Source: Raphanus sativus
Lineage: Eukaryota > Streptophyta > Magnoliopsida > Brassicales > Brassicaceae
Direction: 5' to 3'
DNA: 64,000 nt
Assembly: GCF_000801105.2 (NCBI RefSeq)
Contig: NC_079515.1
Span: 39,689,920-39,753,919, forward strand
Position 1 is the stretch's first letter; every line of letters begins with the position of its first letter. Positions 21,801 to 32,921 of the stretch are shown piece after piece. A model generated the notes under the pieces. The model made no database searches. It saw only the letters and a list, made by a program, of their open reading frames with translations, and was not told the DNA's origin. Position numbers and translations under genes: made by a program.

Positions 21801-22769
21801 TCACATAGGACTATCACTTCCTCTACTTGTCTGGTTGAGTTGGACCGACGACATTCGGTTACTACTACCATTGTTCCTACTACTACTACTACCATGTAAC
21901 AATGAGTATAAAGTCGAAATGTTTTGGGATGCTGAAGAAGAAGAACTACCCATTAATGGCATTTGAAAATGGCTTACCATTCGCCTTGGTTCTGTTGTCT
22001 CCATAGTCCACGAACCAGCTGATGACGAGTAGGGAAACAAAGATTGTGTAGCTGTTGTTGTTGTTGTGTTTGATAATGTCGTCATTGGACATACCAAGAT
22101 TTGTGATGGAAATGGTACAAGACTATGTAGTTGATGGTGATAATCTGCCTGAAAACTCGAATGCTGTTCATGATGATGTTCCATGTTGTCATAGACTCCG
22201 TAAGACCCAATGTGATGATTGTTTCTGAAAGTGACATCCTTTTCACCCCTCTCATTGTTGTTTTCTTCACGGCTACTAGACTCTTCTGCGCATCCATTGA
22301 CTTTAAAACCGAGTTGGGTCGGATCTTGACCCGGCTGTTGACCAAGATTCAAGAAAGACTGATGATGGTTGAAAAGACTAAAAGTTTCCGGTGAGACGGG
22401 CAACGGAGGAAGCTCATCGATCTCCTCTTTGGCTGCGTTGAGCAACCAGTCAACGGCTTTGCTAGGCTGGTCAAGGCCGAGGCGTTCTTGAAGATCATAG
22501 AGCTGGATAGCCGTGGGGACTGATAATCTCACGCGTCTGTCACGTAAACCACGCAACGTACACACTTTGCTGTGACGGTCTTTGCCTCCAAAGGCACGTG
22601 AAACCCTAACAATCCTTGGGTCCTTTGACTTCATCCACGACGAAGAAGAAGAAGAAGAAATCGAAGCTGGCCGCTTCGTAGTGGCTACGGCTACGACGGC
22701 TTCTTCATGTCTTGTCCTAGTCTGACCTGAAACGTCGTCGTTTGTATCTTTCCAAGGGCCGGTATTCAT
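21801..22769 (-). CDS. TCP13: CIN-type TCP transcription factor
   Basis: A single coding exon of 322 residues. Residues about 57-115 are a class II TCP domain: basic region ([20 protein letters not shown]), then helix-loop-helix ([18 protein letters not shown] and [17 protein letters not shown]). CIN-type TCPs repress proliferation at leaf margins; the TCP5/13/17 group lacks the miR319 target found in TCP2/3/4/10/24. The name rests on position between the TAF8-like gene and AFP4, as in Arabidopsis AT3G02150. The rest is Ser-, His- and Thr-rich and probably disordered. A 5'-leader intron is likely: a GTAAG donor follows CTCAG at 23080, and the leader upstream is pyrimidine-rich. Confidence 0.92.
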   Translation of the reverse strand: MNTGPWKDTNDDVSGQTRTRHEEAVVAVATTKRPASISSSSSSSWMKSKDPRIVRVSRAFGGKDRHSKVCTLRGLRDRRVRLSVPTAIQLYDLQERLGLDQPSKAVDWLLNAAKEEIDELPPLPVSPETFSLFNHHQSFLNLGQQPGQDPTQLGFKVNGCAEESSSREENNNERGEKDVTFRNNHHIGSYGVYDNMEHHHEQHSSFQADYHHQLHSLVPFPSQILVCPMTTLSNTTTTTATQSLFPYSSSAGSWTMETTEPRRMVSHFQMPLMGSSSSSASQNISTLYSLLHGSSSSRNNGSSNRMSSVQLNQTSRGSDSPM

Positions 22770-23330
22770 GATGCTCTCCTCTCCCGATCTCTATCTTCAC
22801 TATCAAACCCCAAGAAAATGTAAATCCATTAGATGAAAATTACAGGGGAAAAGGATAATTTTTCAAATATTTAGTTTAAAATTCGAAATCTCATAATATC
22901 CTTTAGGGTTTCTGAATCTTTTATGAAACGAGTGTGATTGATAATGTAGTGAAATCCACAAAATAGCAATCATAAAATAAAATTAAAAAGAATAAAATTA
23001 GGGTTTAACTAAGTGTTTTTTTGTAGACCTAATTCAAATTTAGAGACCGGGAAAAAACATGAGATGTGTTTTCTTACCTGAGCTCTTCTGTTGTACGGTC
23101 CTGAGCCTGAACAACAAATCTAGGGTTTTTTTGTTCTACAAAGTAAGTAATAAGAAGATGATGAAGAAGAAGATAAATATAGAGAAGAAAGTATGCGATT
23201 CGATTTTCCTTTATTAAAGTATGAATAAAATGAAAATAAAAAAAAAAAGAAAAGAAAAACAAGAAAGAGGGAGATGCTTTCGGAAGTGAATATGAGAACC
23301 CTATCAATATCATAAGCCTCCAAAATTTAG
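22770..23330 (-). promoter_or_regulatory. TCP13 5' leader with probable intron
   Basis: The probable leader exon of TCP13 runs from about 23330 down to 23080, where CTCAG is followed by the donor GTAAGAAAA. The intron would continue to an AG just upstream of the ATG at 22769. The leader is rich in TCTTC runs on the minus strand. Confidence 0.4.
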
Positions 23331-25610
23331 AAGAGCTGCGACTAAAGTATAATTTGTTTTAAAAAGCAATGGTTGTGGTAATGCAACGTCGGCAAACTTC
23401 GCTATCCTCGTAGGGAAAATAAAATACAGGCATGATTTATCAGTCAAATTCATTTTCATCTTTAATTTCATAGATCATATCTGTAATCTATATACAGATG
23501 AGAAAACACAAATCGAATACTATTGTATTATCCACGTATGTGATATTAATGGCAATTATAGTACGTCAAAGAAGGTCACAAACAAGTAAACGTGAATATC
23601 TAACTTTCAAGGAAAAATATAGATACCAAATTAATCAAACATATATTACGTCAAGTTATATATAATATCGTAGCTTGTTTAAACATCTAACTAATACTCT
23701 TAAGATAAAAGGTCTGTTCTTTTGGTCAACGCAAAAACCAGCGGCAGCGTCAGAAGATAATACAACGGGGGAAGCAAATTCAACGGTTCGAAAAACTAAA
23801 TTTGACGCAAATAAACTGGCGTCAATCACCAAAGAACGATCGGAGACAAGAAATAGAGTTGCCGCTGCCGCTGTTAATTCCAGCGTCAGTCGCGTTACGT
23901 TCCGATCACTCTTGCGGCGATACTTTTTAAGTTCACACCATCCGTACATCGTTGTATTTCTTCTTTTTGTTTGTTAATTGCTGGTCGCAGCTGCTGCGCT
24001 TGCGTGAGAGAAAAGAACAGCCCTAAAATAACCAAAACATCAGGGGTTATCATAATCGTTATGAAATGAATGATACACAATTATTATCTTAGATGTATAA
24101 TTTTTTATCAAACGTTATATAAATTAATTAGTTAAGCTACATTATTATCCGGTATAAATGTGTTGATATAATTAGAAAGTCAGGACTCATAGGACTTTAT
24201 TTTCCCCAAAATTGTGATACACCATGTTTTGCAGCCGCCACTGCAGTCACTAGACACTAGCTAGTAGCTAGTAAAGGTGAACTTAGACCTATAATGATAT
24301 CCTGACCCGTTAAACTACCATCACTTGAGCATCTTTAGTGGAGTTTCTTACCCAATTTTCGGGAAAAAAATGAATCAGTGGCGGAGGCAGGATCGTTACT
24401 CATAGGGGTCAAAATATTTTTTCATATAAAACTGTATAAATATTAGTGGACTGCATTTGAATTAAAATGTGATAGGGGTCGAAAATATTATTTGATTGGG
24501 GTCAATTTTAAACATATGGTAAAACTTAAAAGAGAAAATAAAACTAAAGAAAAAGACAAGAAGCTTACCGTAGTGAAGAATCGGTTGTAGAAAGGTTTCT
24601 ACACTTTTCATATATTGAGTGAGGTTACGTGGTTATTGCTAAATAGAACACCATTAATAATTATTCACAGTCGTTGAAAGACATTTAAATCTAGTATATG
24701 GTACCGTCGGTAACGCATGCCGGCCATTTCGAGACGTATACAATTTAGTTTCCTCCACTGGAGTTATCAAAATTACGCAAACACGTTTTTATATATACAA
24801 AATATAATAGATAGATGCCACATTTTCGAGATTCTAACATTATATAGACGACTAATTAAATGTTCCAGAGAATTGACACTTCTCCGGAGATGTTAGTACA
24901 TAGTCCACATGTGAAAAAGTTAACTAAAACGGACAAAAGTATGAGTTATTTTCTTCTCAAAATTTCACATCAGAATATTTGAAAGTACTTTTGGCATATC
25001 AGCTAGTTATAATATATAGTTATGAATGTTCGTTATTTTGTTTATAATATATGTACACAAAGTTACCTAAATAAAATAAGACAATAAACGATGATATGTT
25101 AAAAAAAAAGTGTGTGTTTATTACGTTGTTATACAATAGGTGGATGGAGAATGAAGAGGTTGGGCATCTCGAGAGAAAAACTGAAGAAAACAGAAGAGAA
25201 GGAGAGTTATTTACTCAATGGTTAGGGTCCCCCAATTGTCCATTCACTTTTTTCTCCTAATTTAGTCAGTTATTTTTTCTAATTACCAATAATTACATCT
25301 TTAAAATTTTCTCGGTTATAGTCCTAACTACGTTACTTGTATATAGGGTGATTTTGCTTAATATTCATAGTAGCACCATATATGAAGAATATAGCAATAC
25401 ATGAAAAGCTGTGTCAATTTGGTATCAAACTAGACAACGCTCTCCTTTTCTGCGCGTGAGAAATAATTCATATAACGCTCGATATCATACTATACTATAT
25501 TTGTCCAATATATAGTACAGAAAAATTATTTTATAACAACAACTATCATGAAAAGCATGAAGAAAATAAAAAGGTTGAAAAAGATGAAAGGTTTGTAGAG
25601 AATACACTAT
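23331..25610. other. Intergenic region with one unidentified small ORF pair
   Basis: Mostly AT-rich DNA. At 23656-24080 a less AT-rich patch is open on both strands: a minus frame of 97 codons (23656-23949), a plus frame of 100 codons (23675-23977), and a minus frame at 23895-24080 starting with a hydrophobic segment. I recognise none of them and cannot tell which strand, if any, is coding. At about 24373 a fragment beginning cagtggcggaggcagg with internal ggggtc blocks looks like a dispersed repeat end. The remainder shows no RNA genes or recognisable elements. Confidence 0.45.
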
Positions 25611-25940
25611 ACCCTAAACTCAAACTATATACCCAAACTATATACCCTAAACCCAAACCATATACTCTAAACCCTAAACCCAAACCAAACCAAAACAATA
25701 TATCCTAAACCCAAACCATATACCATAAACCCAAACCATATACCCAAACTATATACTCTAAATCCAAACCATATACCCTACACCCTAAACCCAAACCAAA
25801 CCCAAATAATATACCCTAAACCCAAACTATATACCCAAACCATATACCCTAAACCAAAACCCTAAACCCTAAATCCAAACCATATACCCAAACTATATAC
25901 CCTAAATTCAAACCCTATTCCTAAACCCTAAACTCAAACT
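25611..25940 (+). repeat. Degenerate interstitial telomere-like array (CCCTAAA/CCCAAAC)
   Basis: About 330 bp built from accctaaac, cccaaacc and atatac phrases. The plant telomere heptamer CCCTAAA recurs many times but is mixed with CCCAAAC and TATA variants, so it is interstitial and not a true telomere. A second block follows at 26266-26398. Confidence 0.8.
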
Positions 25941-26265
25941 CTTATCTATTACGTGACTATGCTATACATGTTATGGTATAGAATACTCGACACATCCACA
26001 AACTTTGTATGTATAAAATTCTCCAAAATTTCCTTAGAGAGAAATGATGAGTGACGACAGTGTTGGAGAACAAAACAGTGTAACTGATCAAGTAATGAAT
26101 AAGAAGAATCAAGAGGCAGAGAAGGAGATACAAATTCCAAAAGAAAAGAAAAAGAAATGTATTGTACTATACTGTAATTTAAGATAGTATGGAACATATG
26201 ACGCATGTTTGTTTTGAAAGTTTGTTTTGAAAGTTTCAAAATATATGTTTGGTTTGAAACCATGT
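25941..26265 (+). repeat. Tandem-unit copy A (partial, about 325 bp)
   Basis: This segment lies between the two telomere-like blocks and is homologous to the first half of units B and C. Landmarks shared by all three are catgttatggtat, aatactcgacaca, ccacaaactttgtat, gatgatgagtgacgac and cagtgtaactgatcaa. It diverges most from the other copies and carries the longest version of a small plus-strand frame (ATGATGAGTGACGAC onward, 47 codons from 26044). Confidence 0.75.
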
Positions 26266-26398
26266 ACCCTAAACCCTAAACCCTAAACTCAAACAATATA
26301 CCCTAAACCCTAAATCCAAACTTTAAACCCAAACCATATACCCAAACTATATACCCTAAACCCAAACTTTAATCCTAAAACCTAAACCCAAATTTTTA
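26266..26398 (+). repeat. Second telomere-like block
   Basis: About 130 bp of accctaaaccctaaac and cccaaacc variants, of the same composition as 25611-25940. It separates tandem copies A and B. Confidence 0.75.
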
Positions 26399-27030
26399 TC
26401 CATTATGTGACTAGCTATGCTATACATGTTATGGTATGGAATACTCGACACACCCACAAACTTTGTATATAAGAAATTTTTAAAAATTTTCTTAGAGAGA
26501 GATGATGAGTGACGACGTTGTTGGAGATCAAAACAGTGTAACTGATCAAATATTGAGGAAGAAGAATCAGGAGGCATAATAGGAAATACAAATTGCAAAA
26601 GAAAAAATAAAAAAAAATGTATCGTACTTTACTGTAATTAAAAATAGTATGGAACATATGACGTATGTTTATTTTAACGTTTGTTTGTTTTGAAAGTTTC
26701 AAAATATGTTTTTTTGAAAGTTTCAAAAAATATTAAGTTTAGAAAAAAATCTATGTTTTTATTATGTAAAATACAAAATTCAATAGTTTTAATAGAAATT
26801 TAAAGCAATTAGAAGTTGATGGAGAAAACATATTTGTAAGAAGAAAAGAAAAAGAAAAAAAATTGGTCACACCTAAATGTGTGCTTGCCAAGGCTAATAC
26901 AGCCATTAATACACAAATATCATAGCACTTTCTTTGTTATGGGTATACAATCAATATAAATCATACAATGGATATGAGGCCATATTTCCCTTCTGACAAA
27001 TTAAAAGGAGTGATAATTTGTATCCAATAT
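26384..27030 (+). repeat. Tandem-unit copy B (about 645 bp)
   Basis: A direct repeat of the unit starting at 27031 (period about 647 bp), beginning aaacccaaatttttatcc. The two copies are close to identical over most of their length, up to catacaat at about 26966. Copy B alone continues through ggatatgaggcc to gacaaattaaaagg, which preserves the unoccupied target of the Helitron in copy C. Confidence 0.85.
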
Positions 27031-27624
27031 AAACCCAAATTTTTATCCATTATGTGATTATGCTTTACATGTTATGGTATGAAATACTCGACACACCCAC
27101 AAACTTTGTATATATGAAATTTTTTAAGATTTTCTTAGAGAGAGATGATGAGTGACGACGTTGTTGGAGATCAAAACAGTGTAACTGATCAAATATTGAA
27201 GAAGAAGAATCAGGAGGCATAATAGGAAATACAAATTGCAAAAAAAAACAAAAAAATGTATCGTACTTTACTGTAATTCAAAATAGTATGGAACATATAT
27301 ATGACGTATGTTTCTTTTAACGTTTGTTTGTTTTGAAAGTTTAAAAATATGTTTGTTTTGAAAGTTTCAAAAAATATTAAGTTTAGAAAAAATCTATGTT
27401 TTTATTATGTAAAATACAAAATTCAATAATTGTTTTAATAGAAATTTAAAGCAATTAGAAGTTGATGGAGAAAACATCTTTGTAAGAAGAAAAGAAAAAG
27501 AAAAAAAATTGGTCACACCTAAATGTGTGCTTGCCAAGGCTAATACAACCATTAATACACAAATATCATAGCACTTTCTTTGTTATGGGTATACAATCAA
27601 TATAAATCATACAATATAAACAAA
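27031..27624 (+). repeat. Tandem-unit copy C, interrupted by a Helitron
   Basis: Third copy of the tandem unit. It parallels copy B to the phrase catacaat at about 27611-27616, then reads ataaacaaa up to 27624, where the Helitron begins. The unit resumes at 30590 with ttaaaaggagtgataat, exactly as in copy B. Confidence 0.85.
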
Positions 27625-30589
27625 CTAGGGTCAGCCCGCCCTACGGGCGGGATATATTTTATTTTTGTGATCTAGATTATTACTTTTTGTATGATTTTGT
27701 GGTTTTTGTTCTGTTTTTTCATTTGCAAAAAATATGTATGATTATAAAATTAAGTTCCATCTAAAATAATTATAAAGTTATATATTTTTGTTGTAGTTAA
27801 ATCTATTATTTTAGATATAAGTTGGATTAGTCGAATCACTCATGTTGTGAGTATATTACGTTACATTTATTCTTTCAAATTCAAACTAAAGTATAATTAT
27901 TTTATAATAATTATGTGGGTTTTTTAATAAAAAAATTAAAAAATAAAGCGATGATCAATAGAAAATCACATACATAAGTAACTAATAAATTTGTCAAACC
28001 TAATAAACAAATATAAATATTTACAATAATTAAAATATTTTATAAATTCTAAATAATTTTATGCCTTAGATTTATTAAATATTAAACTGAAATTTATTTT
28101 AAATAAACTTAAAAATGATAATTAAGAATTTTTTGCTATATTGATTATAGTTGTATTAAGTTCCTCAAACATAAAAACATAAAATTTAAAAGAATATTTA
28201 ATATTAAGAGAGCAAAAAATTTAATAATGATAAAATATAATATATTTTCTAGTTAAAATATATAGTGTTATGTTATTTTAAAATATTTTGTAATTATTTG
28301 ATCAAAAATGTTTATTGTTAATTGTTGTTAATACCTCTTCAGATTAAGCAATTTAAAAAAAATTGTGAACTTGTAAATTTGGAATATTCTATTTTGTGAA
28401 CTTTCTTTTTTCATGAATTCATATTATATATACACATATTTTCGTTTTTAAGTTTGTTTTTAAAACTTTATAATGTTCCTTTTTATTATATATGTTATTT
28501 AGAAACTTTTTAAAAGGAAACTAAAATAAAAAAAATTAAATAATACTCCTTATGTTTCTTTTTATGTGATGTTTTAGAATATGTTTTTCGTTTCAGTTTA
28601 TATGATGTTTTGAGACTTTTGAGACAAAACTATTAAAGTAATACTTAGACTATTAAAAAGTAATGTGTAGTTTTTGTCTTATGTAGTTATAATAGTAATG
28701 ATTAATTTTTTTTAGTTATTTTTTGCTGTAATCAAATGATTTTAGTGAAAGTATTTTTTTTTCTTAAATTGTGTAAGTACTAAAACATCAAATAAAAAAA
28801 GAGGAAGTAGTATTTAAATGTAATATTTTTAATTTATTAAAGATATCAGTGTAATGAACAAACGTGAGAATTAACGTGAATATGACACATAAGAAACTGG
28901 TTTCTAAAATAATATTATAGAAACTTTTTATTACACTACTAATCAGTTTTTTTTAAAAGAACTACTAATCAGTTTGATAGTTAGTTTATAAAATGCATAA
29001 TATATTTTTAAATAATCCAATATATTTTATAAAGATTCCAAAATTAAGTGATTTACATAATTACATTAAATACATAGTAGATGAAACAATAAGTTTAGAT
29101 TGCGTAAGTGTGTTATAAAAAGCCTTCGAAGTGTATAGATTTCGTATTAAAAATAGTGAAAAAAAGATTTAAATTTTGTTCAAAGGGTTCTATGGTAACA
29201 TGTTTTTTGGTGGTATGTTGTCATGTTCGACTGGCCACGTTTTCATAGATATTAATTTATCTACTTTTTCTTGTTTTAATTATTTTATTGTAAGTTTAAT
29301 ACTTGGTAAAGACGCAACAAAATATAATGGATTTGATACATATATTCTTTATACATTTTTACTCTTTACGCCGTTTTTTGGCCAACACATAGTTTTGTTT
29401 TGTATAAAATGAATTTTACTACCTACACTGCTATAATTATAATTTTACCTTCATGAAATATGAGTAGAAAATGCTAAAAATAAAGTTGCATCCAACCAAC
29501 CAAAGAAACGTTAGAAGCATCAAAAAGAATGTTATTATAAAGAGATTATGTGTAAAAGGAAATCAAAATTGATACATAATTATTTATCAGCTCTCTCTGT
29601 TGAAGCATAAACTGCAGTTGCATCTACTGGCCTTCTCGGACAAAGCTTGATAGGTATTTTCTGCAAAATATGTTATTTGTTTCAACAAACTTTATACCAC
29701 AGAAACATTCAAGAGATATTCTAATTTTACTCAGCGCTGTGTTTACCTTGCCAGGAGCTTTTTTAAAAGCAGCAACCATTTCTAACACAGACATTCTTTG
29801 GTAGTGGAGCAGACGTTCCACTACTCTTATAAAACAAACGGAAAGCCGGATTCTGAGATGAGACTGGTGTTTACCGCACCACCATCCTTGGTAGGATAGT
29901 CATGTCCACTAAAGCCACCTGTTCGCAAACTTTATATACATTCTTATATTAAAGAGTCTAATATCTGAAACAACGAAAAGAGCAAAATGCATTATAAAAG
30001 AACAAACATGTCCTAAGAAGAATCACAACTACTTCAGAACATAGATTAAACTACTGACACCTAAAACAATAAAAAGGTAAGATGATTTCGAGAGTAGGGA
30101 TGCCCACCTTTTATACTCAAATTTTCACCGCTTTGCAAGATCGAATTTCGCATTGAATGTAGATCGTGGAGAAATGATTTAAGGAGGACTTTAAAAAGAT
30201 GAATCTGTAACTGTTAAATTTCTAGATCGGTAGGAAGAAGATAAAGCAACTGAATCGAAACCCTAGAGTCTGATCCTATATCACGACGGCTGAGAAAGAA
30301 ACGGGTCCATCGAACCCTTACGATTGTTTGTGACAAAAAAAATTGTGAAAAAAGAAAAGAACCCTTGCGATTGAAAACATAGCGTTTCGAACATAATGAC
30401 TTATTATTTATCAGATGGGCTTTCCAAAGGCAAACATAGACACCGTGCAAAATCAAAAGCCCAAACCTGATTTAATGAAACACAAAGTTTCAAATAAGTG
30501 GACACGTGTCGAGACGACGGACGCTGAATTTCTGATGTGGACGCTTACGTGTCGCCTGGAGAGAACAAACCATGTTTTATAGTAATAGA
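27625..30589 (-). mobile_element. Non-autonomous Helitron (2.97 kb) with host-like sequence inside
   Basis: On the minus strand the element starts TCTATTACTATAAAAC at 30589 and ends CTAG at 27628-27625. A perfect terminal hairpin (7-bp stem CCCGCCC/GGGCGGG, 3-base loop, 27635-27651) sits 6 bases inside the 3' end. The host junction is A|T. The neighbouring tandem copy gives the empty site (acaaa-ttaaaagg, about 26996). No Rep/helicase frame is present. The 5' part (about 29590-30480, minus strand) is less AT-rich, with leader-like and exon-like pieces including an open frame at 29624-29821. This suggests a captured host gene fragment that I cannot identify. Confidence 0.9.
28546..28810. mobile_element. 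Stowaway-like MITE nested in the Helitron
   Basis: A 265-bp AT-rich element flanked by TA on both sides (28544-28545 and 28811-28812). Its terminal inverted repeats are CTCCTTATGTTTC...GATGTTTTAG at the left and, read on the minus strand, CTACTTCCTC...GATGTTTTAG at the right. CTCC-type ends with a TA duplication fit the Tc1/mariner-derived Stowaway group. A second internal gttttgagac copy suggests some rearrangement. Confidence 0.65.
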
Positions 30590-31028
30590 TTAAAAGGAGT
30601 GATAATTTTGTTGGAACAAAATTATTAATAATTATTTAAGATATTGAGAGTAATTCAGAGTTTGATATAAATAGGTTGTACAAAACGTATGCGTTCGATA
30701 TAGACTTGAAGCATAGTGTAAGTAATGATGTTATCTTAATTTTTATTCTGGGGAAAGTGTCTGGTTAATGTAATAAGCACATGCTGCATTTATATAATTA
30801 ATAGTAGACGGGTTTTCGTGAAAAAATGGAATAGATGAAAAATCAAAGATACATATAACTACTGAATCTGATTCTATTGCATAGGCTAATAAACTTTTTC
30901 TGTGCACTGTGCCTATCCCAAACACCAATCCCTATGTTCAATCCATAGGGTAAATTGCTCGATAGTAACCTAACATACGTCTTCTTTATTTTACTTTTTG
31001 TCATCCCAACGTGTATATTTGTGTGTTT
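30590..31028. other. Intergenic, right flank of the Helitron
   Basis: AT-rich DNA continuing the tandem unit C for a short way and then unique sequence. The minus-strand frame at 30743-30928 has no family signature. No gene is recognised. Confidence 0.5.
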
Positions 31029-31047
31029 GGGTGTGTTAGATGTGTTT
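31029..31047. repeat. Left target-site duplication of a short retroposed insertion
   Basis: The 19-mer gggtgtgttagatgtgttt is repeated exactly at 31287-31305, bracketing 239 bp. Confidence 0.85.
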
Positions 31048-31286
31048 TTTTACGCCTTTCCTTCTTTTTTTTTTCACAGGAAAATTACATTTTATTTAAT
31101 AGAAATATACAAAGATTTAATTCATAAAGTGCCAGATGAAAGAATCCCCAGCACAGGAACCCACATGAAGAGGGCAACTAGAATCCACTCCGGAGTAATT
31201 TACGGCAACAAACAAACATGCCAACATAAAACAAAACCACTAATCAAGTTAAATAAGCAATTAAATCCAAGCAGTGTCCAATGATC
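31048..31286 (-). mobile_element. Short retroposed sequence with A-rich tail and 19-bp target-site duplication
   Basis: A 239-bp insertion between exact 19-bp direct repeats. On the minus strand it ends in AATAAAATG-type sequence, a run of 10 A and a further A/G-rich tail, so it looks like an RNA copy inserted by LINE machinery. The body resembles an mRNA 3' end or a LINE 3' end and has no recognisable coding content. It could equally be a 5'-truncated LINE or a retroposed host transcript. Confidence 0.75.
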
Positions 31287-31305
31287 GGGTGTGTTAGATG
31301 TGTTT
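31287..31305. repeat. Right target-site duplication of the short retroposed insertion
   Basis: An exact copy of the 19-mer at 31029-31047. Confidence 0.85.
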
Positions 31306-31829
31306 ATGCAAGACATTTTTTACCAACATATATGCAATTATTTTTTGCATGCTTGCACAATGGTGAGCACGCTTTAACCCAAAAAAAAAACAATGGTATG
31401 CACATGCACAATGCAGAGTAAGGACATTTTCACTTTCATTCATGGTTTGGCCCAACAAAAGAAATGTGGACGACTAACACTATTGAACAAAAGCCCAGTC
31501 TGTTTGTAAGCAAGTTGGGTCGTCGGAGAAGCATCTACCGTGTGTATTATTTTATCCACACACACACACAAATCCAGTTCCATACATAATGCTATATAGT
31601 ATGATGGAGGTATTAGGTGTAGACTTACGAAATAAAACTGCAATTGACCCTTGGAAACTCTATTACACCAATTGATAGTAAATTAGGTTGTATATTAGGT
31701 GTACATCATTTAGGAAAAAGAGCCAAAACGAAAAAATAAACCTAAGCTTGGTTGACCATGCTTGTTGATTAATGTTATCATGTCCCTGCAACTTGGTTGT
31801 ATATTGTCGTGAAGCAATGAATAAAGTCA

Positions 31830-32487
31830 CACGTGGCATACTCTGTCAAACGAAACGTGTCAATAATTTTATCACCTTTTTAGGAAAACATATTTGAATT
31901 AACATTTTCTAAAATGAACACACAAAAAAAGAAATACAAGTTGGCCACTATGCGGATCCCACTTCTCGATCTACTCTTGATTGTTTGCGTCTCTTTAGGA
32001 GATCCTCCATTCCTTTCCAACTTTTTTATAATTCTTATGGTTTTTATGAGACTACACTGTATGAGTTCTAAAAATTGTTAGCTAAATTCTAAAAATTGTT
32101 TTTCGTTTTTCTCTTGGTTATCATTGTTTATGAAATCATATGAATATTTATTTAACAACAAAATTCAAATAGAATAATTTATAATTCAAAGAAAAAAAAA
32201 ATTTCACAATTTAATTTTAACAGTATATTGACATGAATTTTAAAATGAGCTTGAAGTGGCTCACATTCTAATATAATGATAAGCTAAAAAAAGAAAAAAG
32301 AGAAAGGTTGTCATATTTAATTTTTTGATTGGCTTGTTGGGGACCCAGTCAGGCTGGATACACGTGGCAATAAAGTGATTGTCGTAGTTGAGCACGTTGA
32401 AAATTAGACACGTGTCAAGTTGTAAATCAACAAGTAGCCTACGTCTACGCTAAGCTCTCTTCCCCACTTGATGACCTTTTCCACGTG
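31830..32487 (+). promoter_or_regulatory. Four CACGTG (ABRE/G-box) cores upstream of AFP4
   Basis: CACGTG occurs at 31830-31835, 32361-32366, 32409-32414 and 32482-32487. Three carry the ABRE-like context (A/C)CACGTGGC and one is the palindromic acacgtgt. The nearest lies 435 bp before the AFP4 ATG. bZIP factors of the ABF/ABI5 group bind such cores in ABA-responsive promoters. The Arabidopsis orthologue is called TMAC2, 'two or more ABREs-containing', for the same arrangement. Confidence 0.7.
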
Positions 32488-32921
32488 GCGTGGTGGGTGG
32501 TCGTCTATCTTTTCTTGTTTCCACCAAAAAGAAATAGTAAAATAATAATTAACGAAATATTATAACATTTTTTTGCTGATAGTAATAAAGTTTCATGGCA
32601 TATTAAGTGGAATTATGGGAATATGTCGTATTTTTTTGTAAGCCCAACTTGTGTGAAATATACTAAAAGGAAATTAAATCCGTACAACGTCGTCAACTAT
32701 GCTTGTAAAATAATTCAAAAACATGATTTTCCCGAAAAATATAAAATACTGCAAATTGTAGGTACTATAGGTTTATAATAGTAACACTTGTTGGTTATTT
32801 TAAAGAGACAAATGGTTTCGTCTCTCCCAAAATTGTAAAACTAAACATATTCGAGTTCGGATTCTCTGAACTCAGTTTTTCAGCATTTGCTGTGCTTTTT
32901 ATCTCTGGTTCTTTTGATAAT

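Noticed and set aside
25611..26398. A chromosome end (telomere)
   Set aside because: The CCCTAAA units are degenerate, mixed with CCCAAAC and TATA phrases, and flanked by genes on both sides.
25949..26726. Minus-strand frames of about 80-104 codons inside the tandem units
   Set aside because: They are Phe/Ile/Leu-rich readings of AT-rich repeat DNA, not conserved in length between the copies, and have no family signature.
30955..31284. A 109-codon plus-strand frame
   Set aside because: It spans the target-site duplication and the retroposed insertion antisense to its A tail, so the frame is fortuitous.
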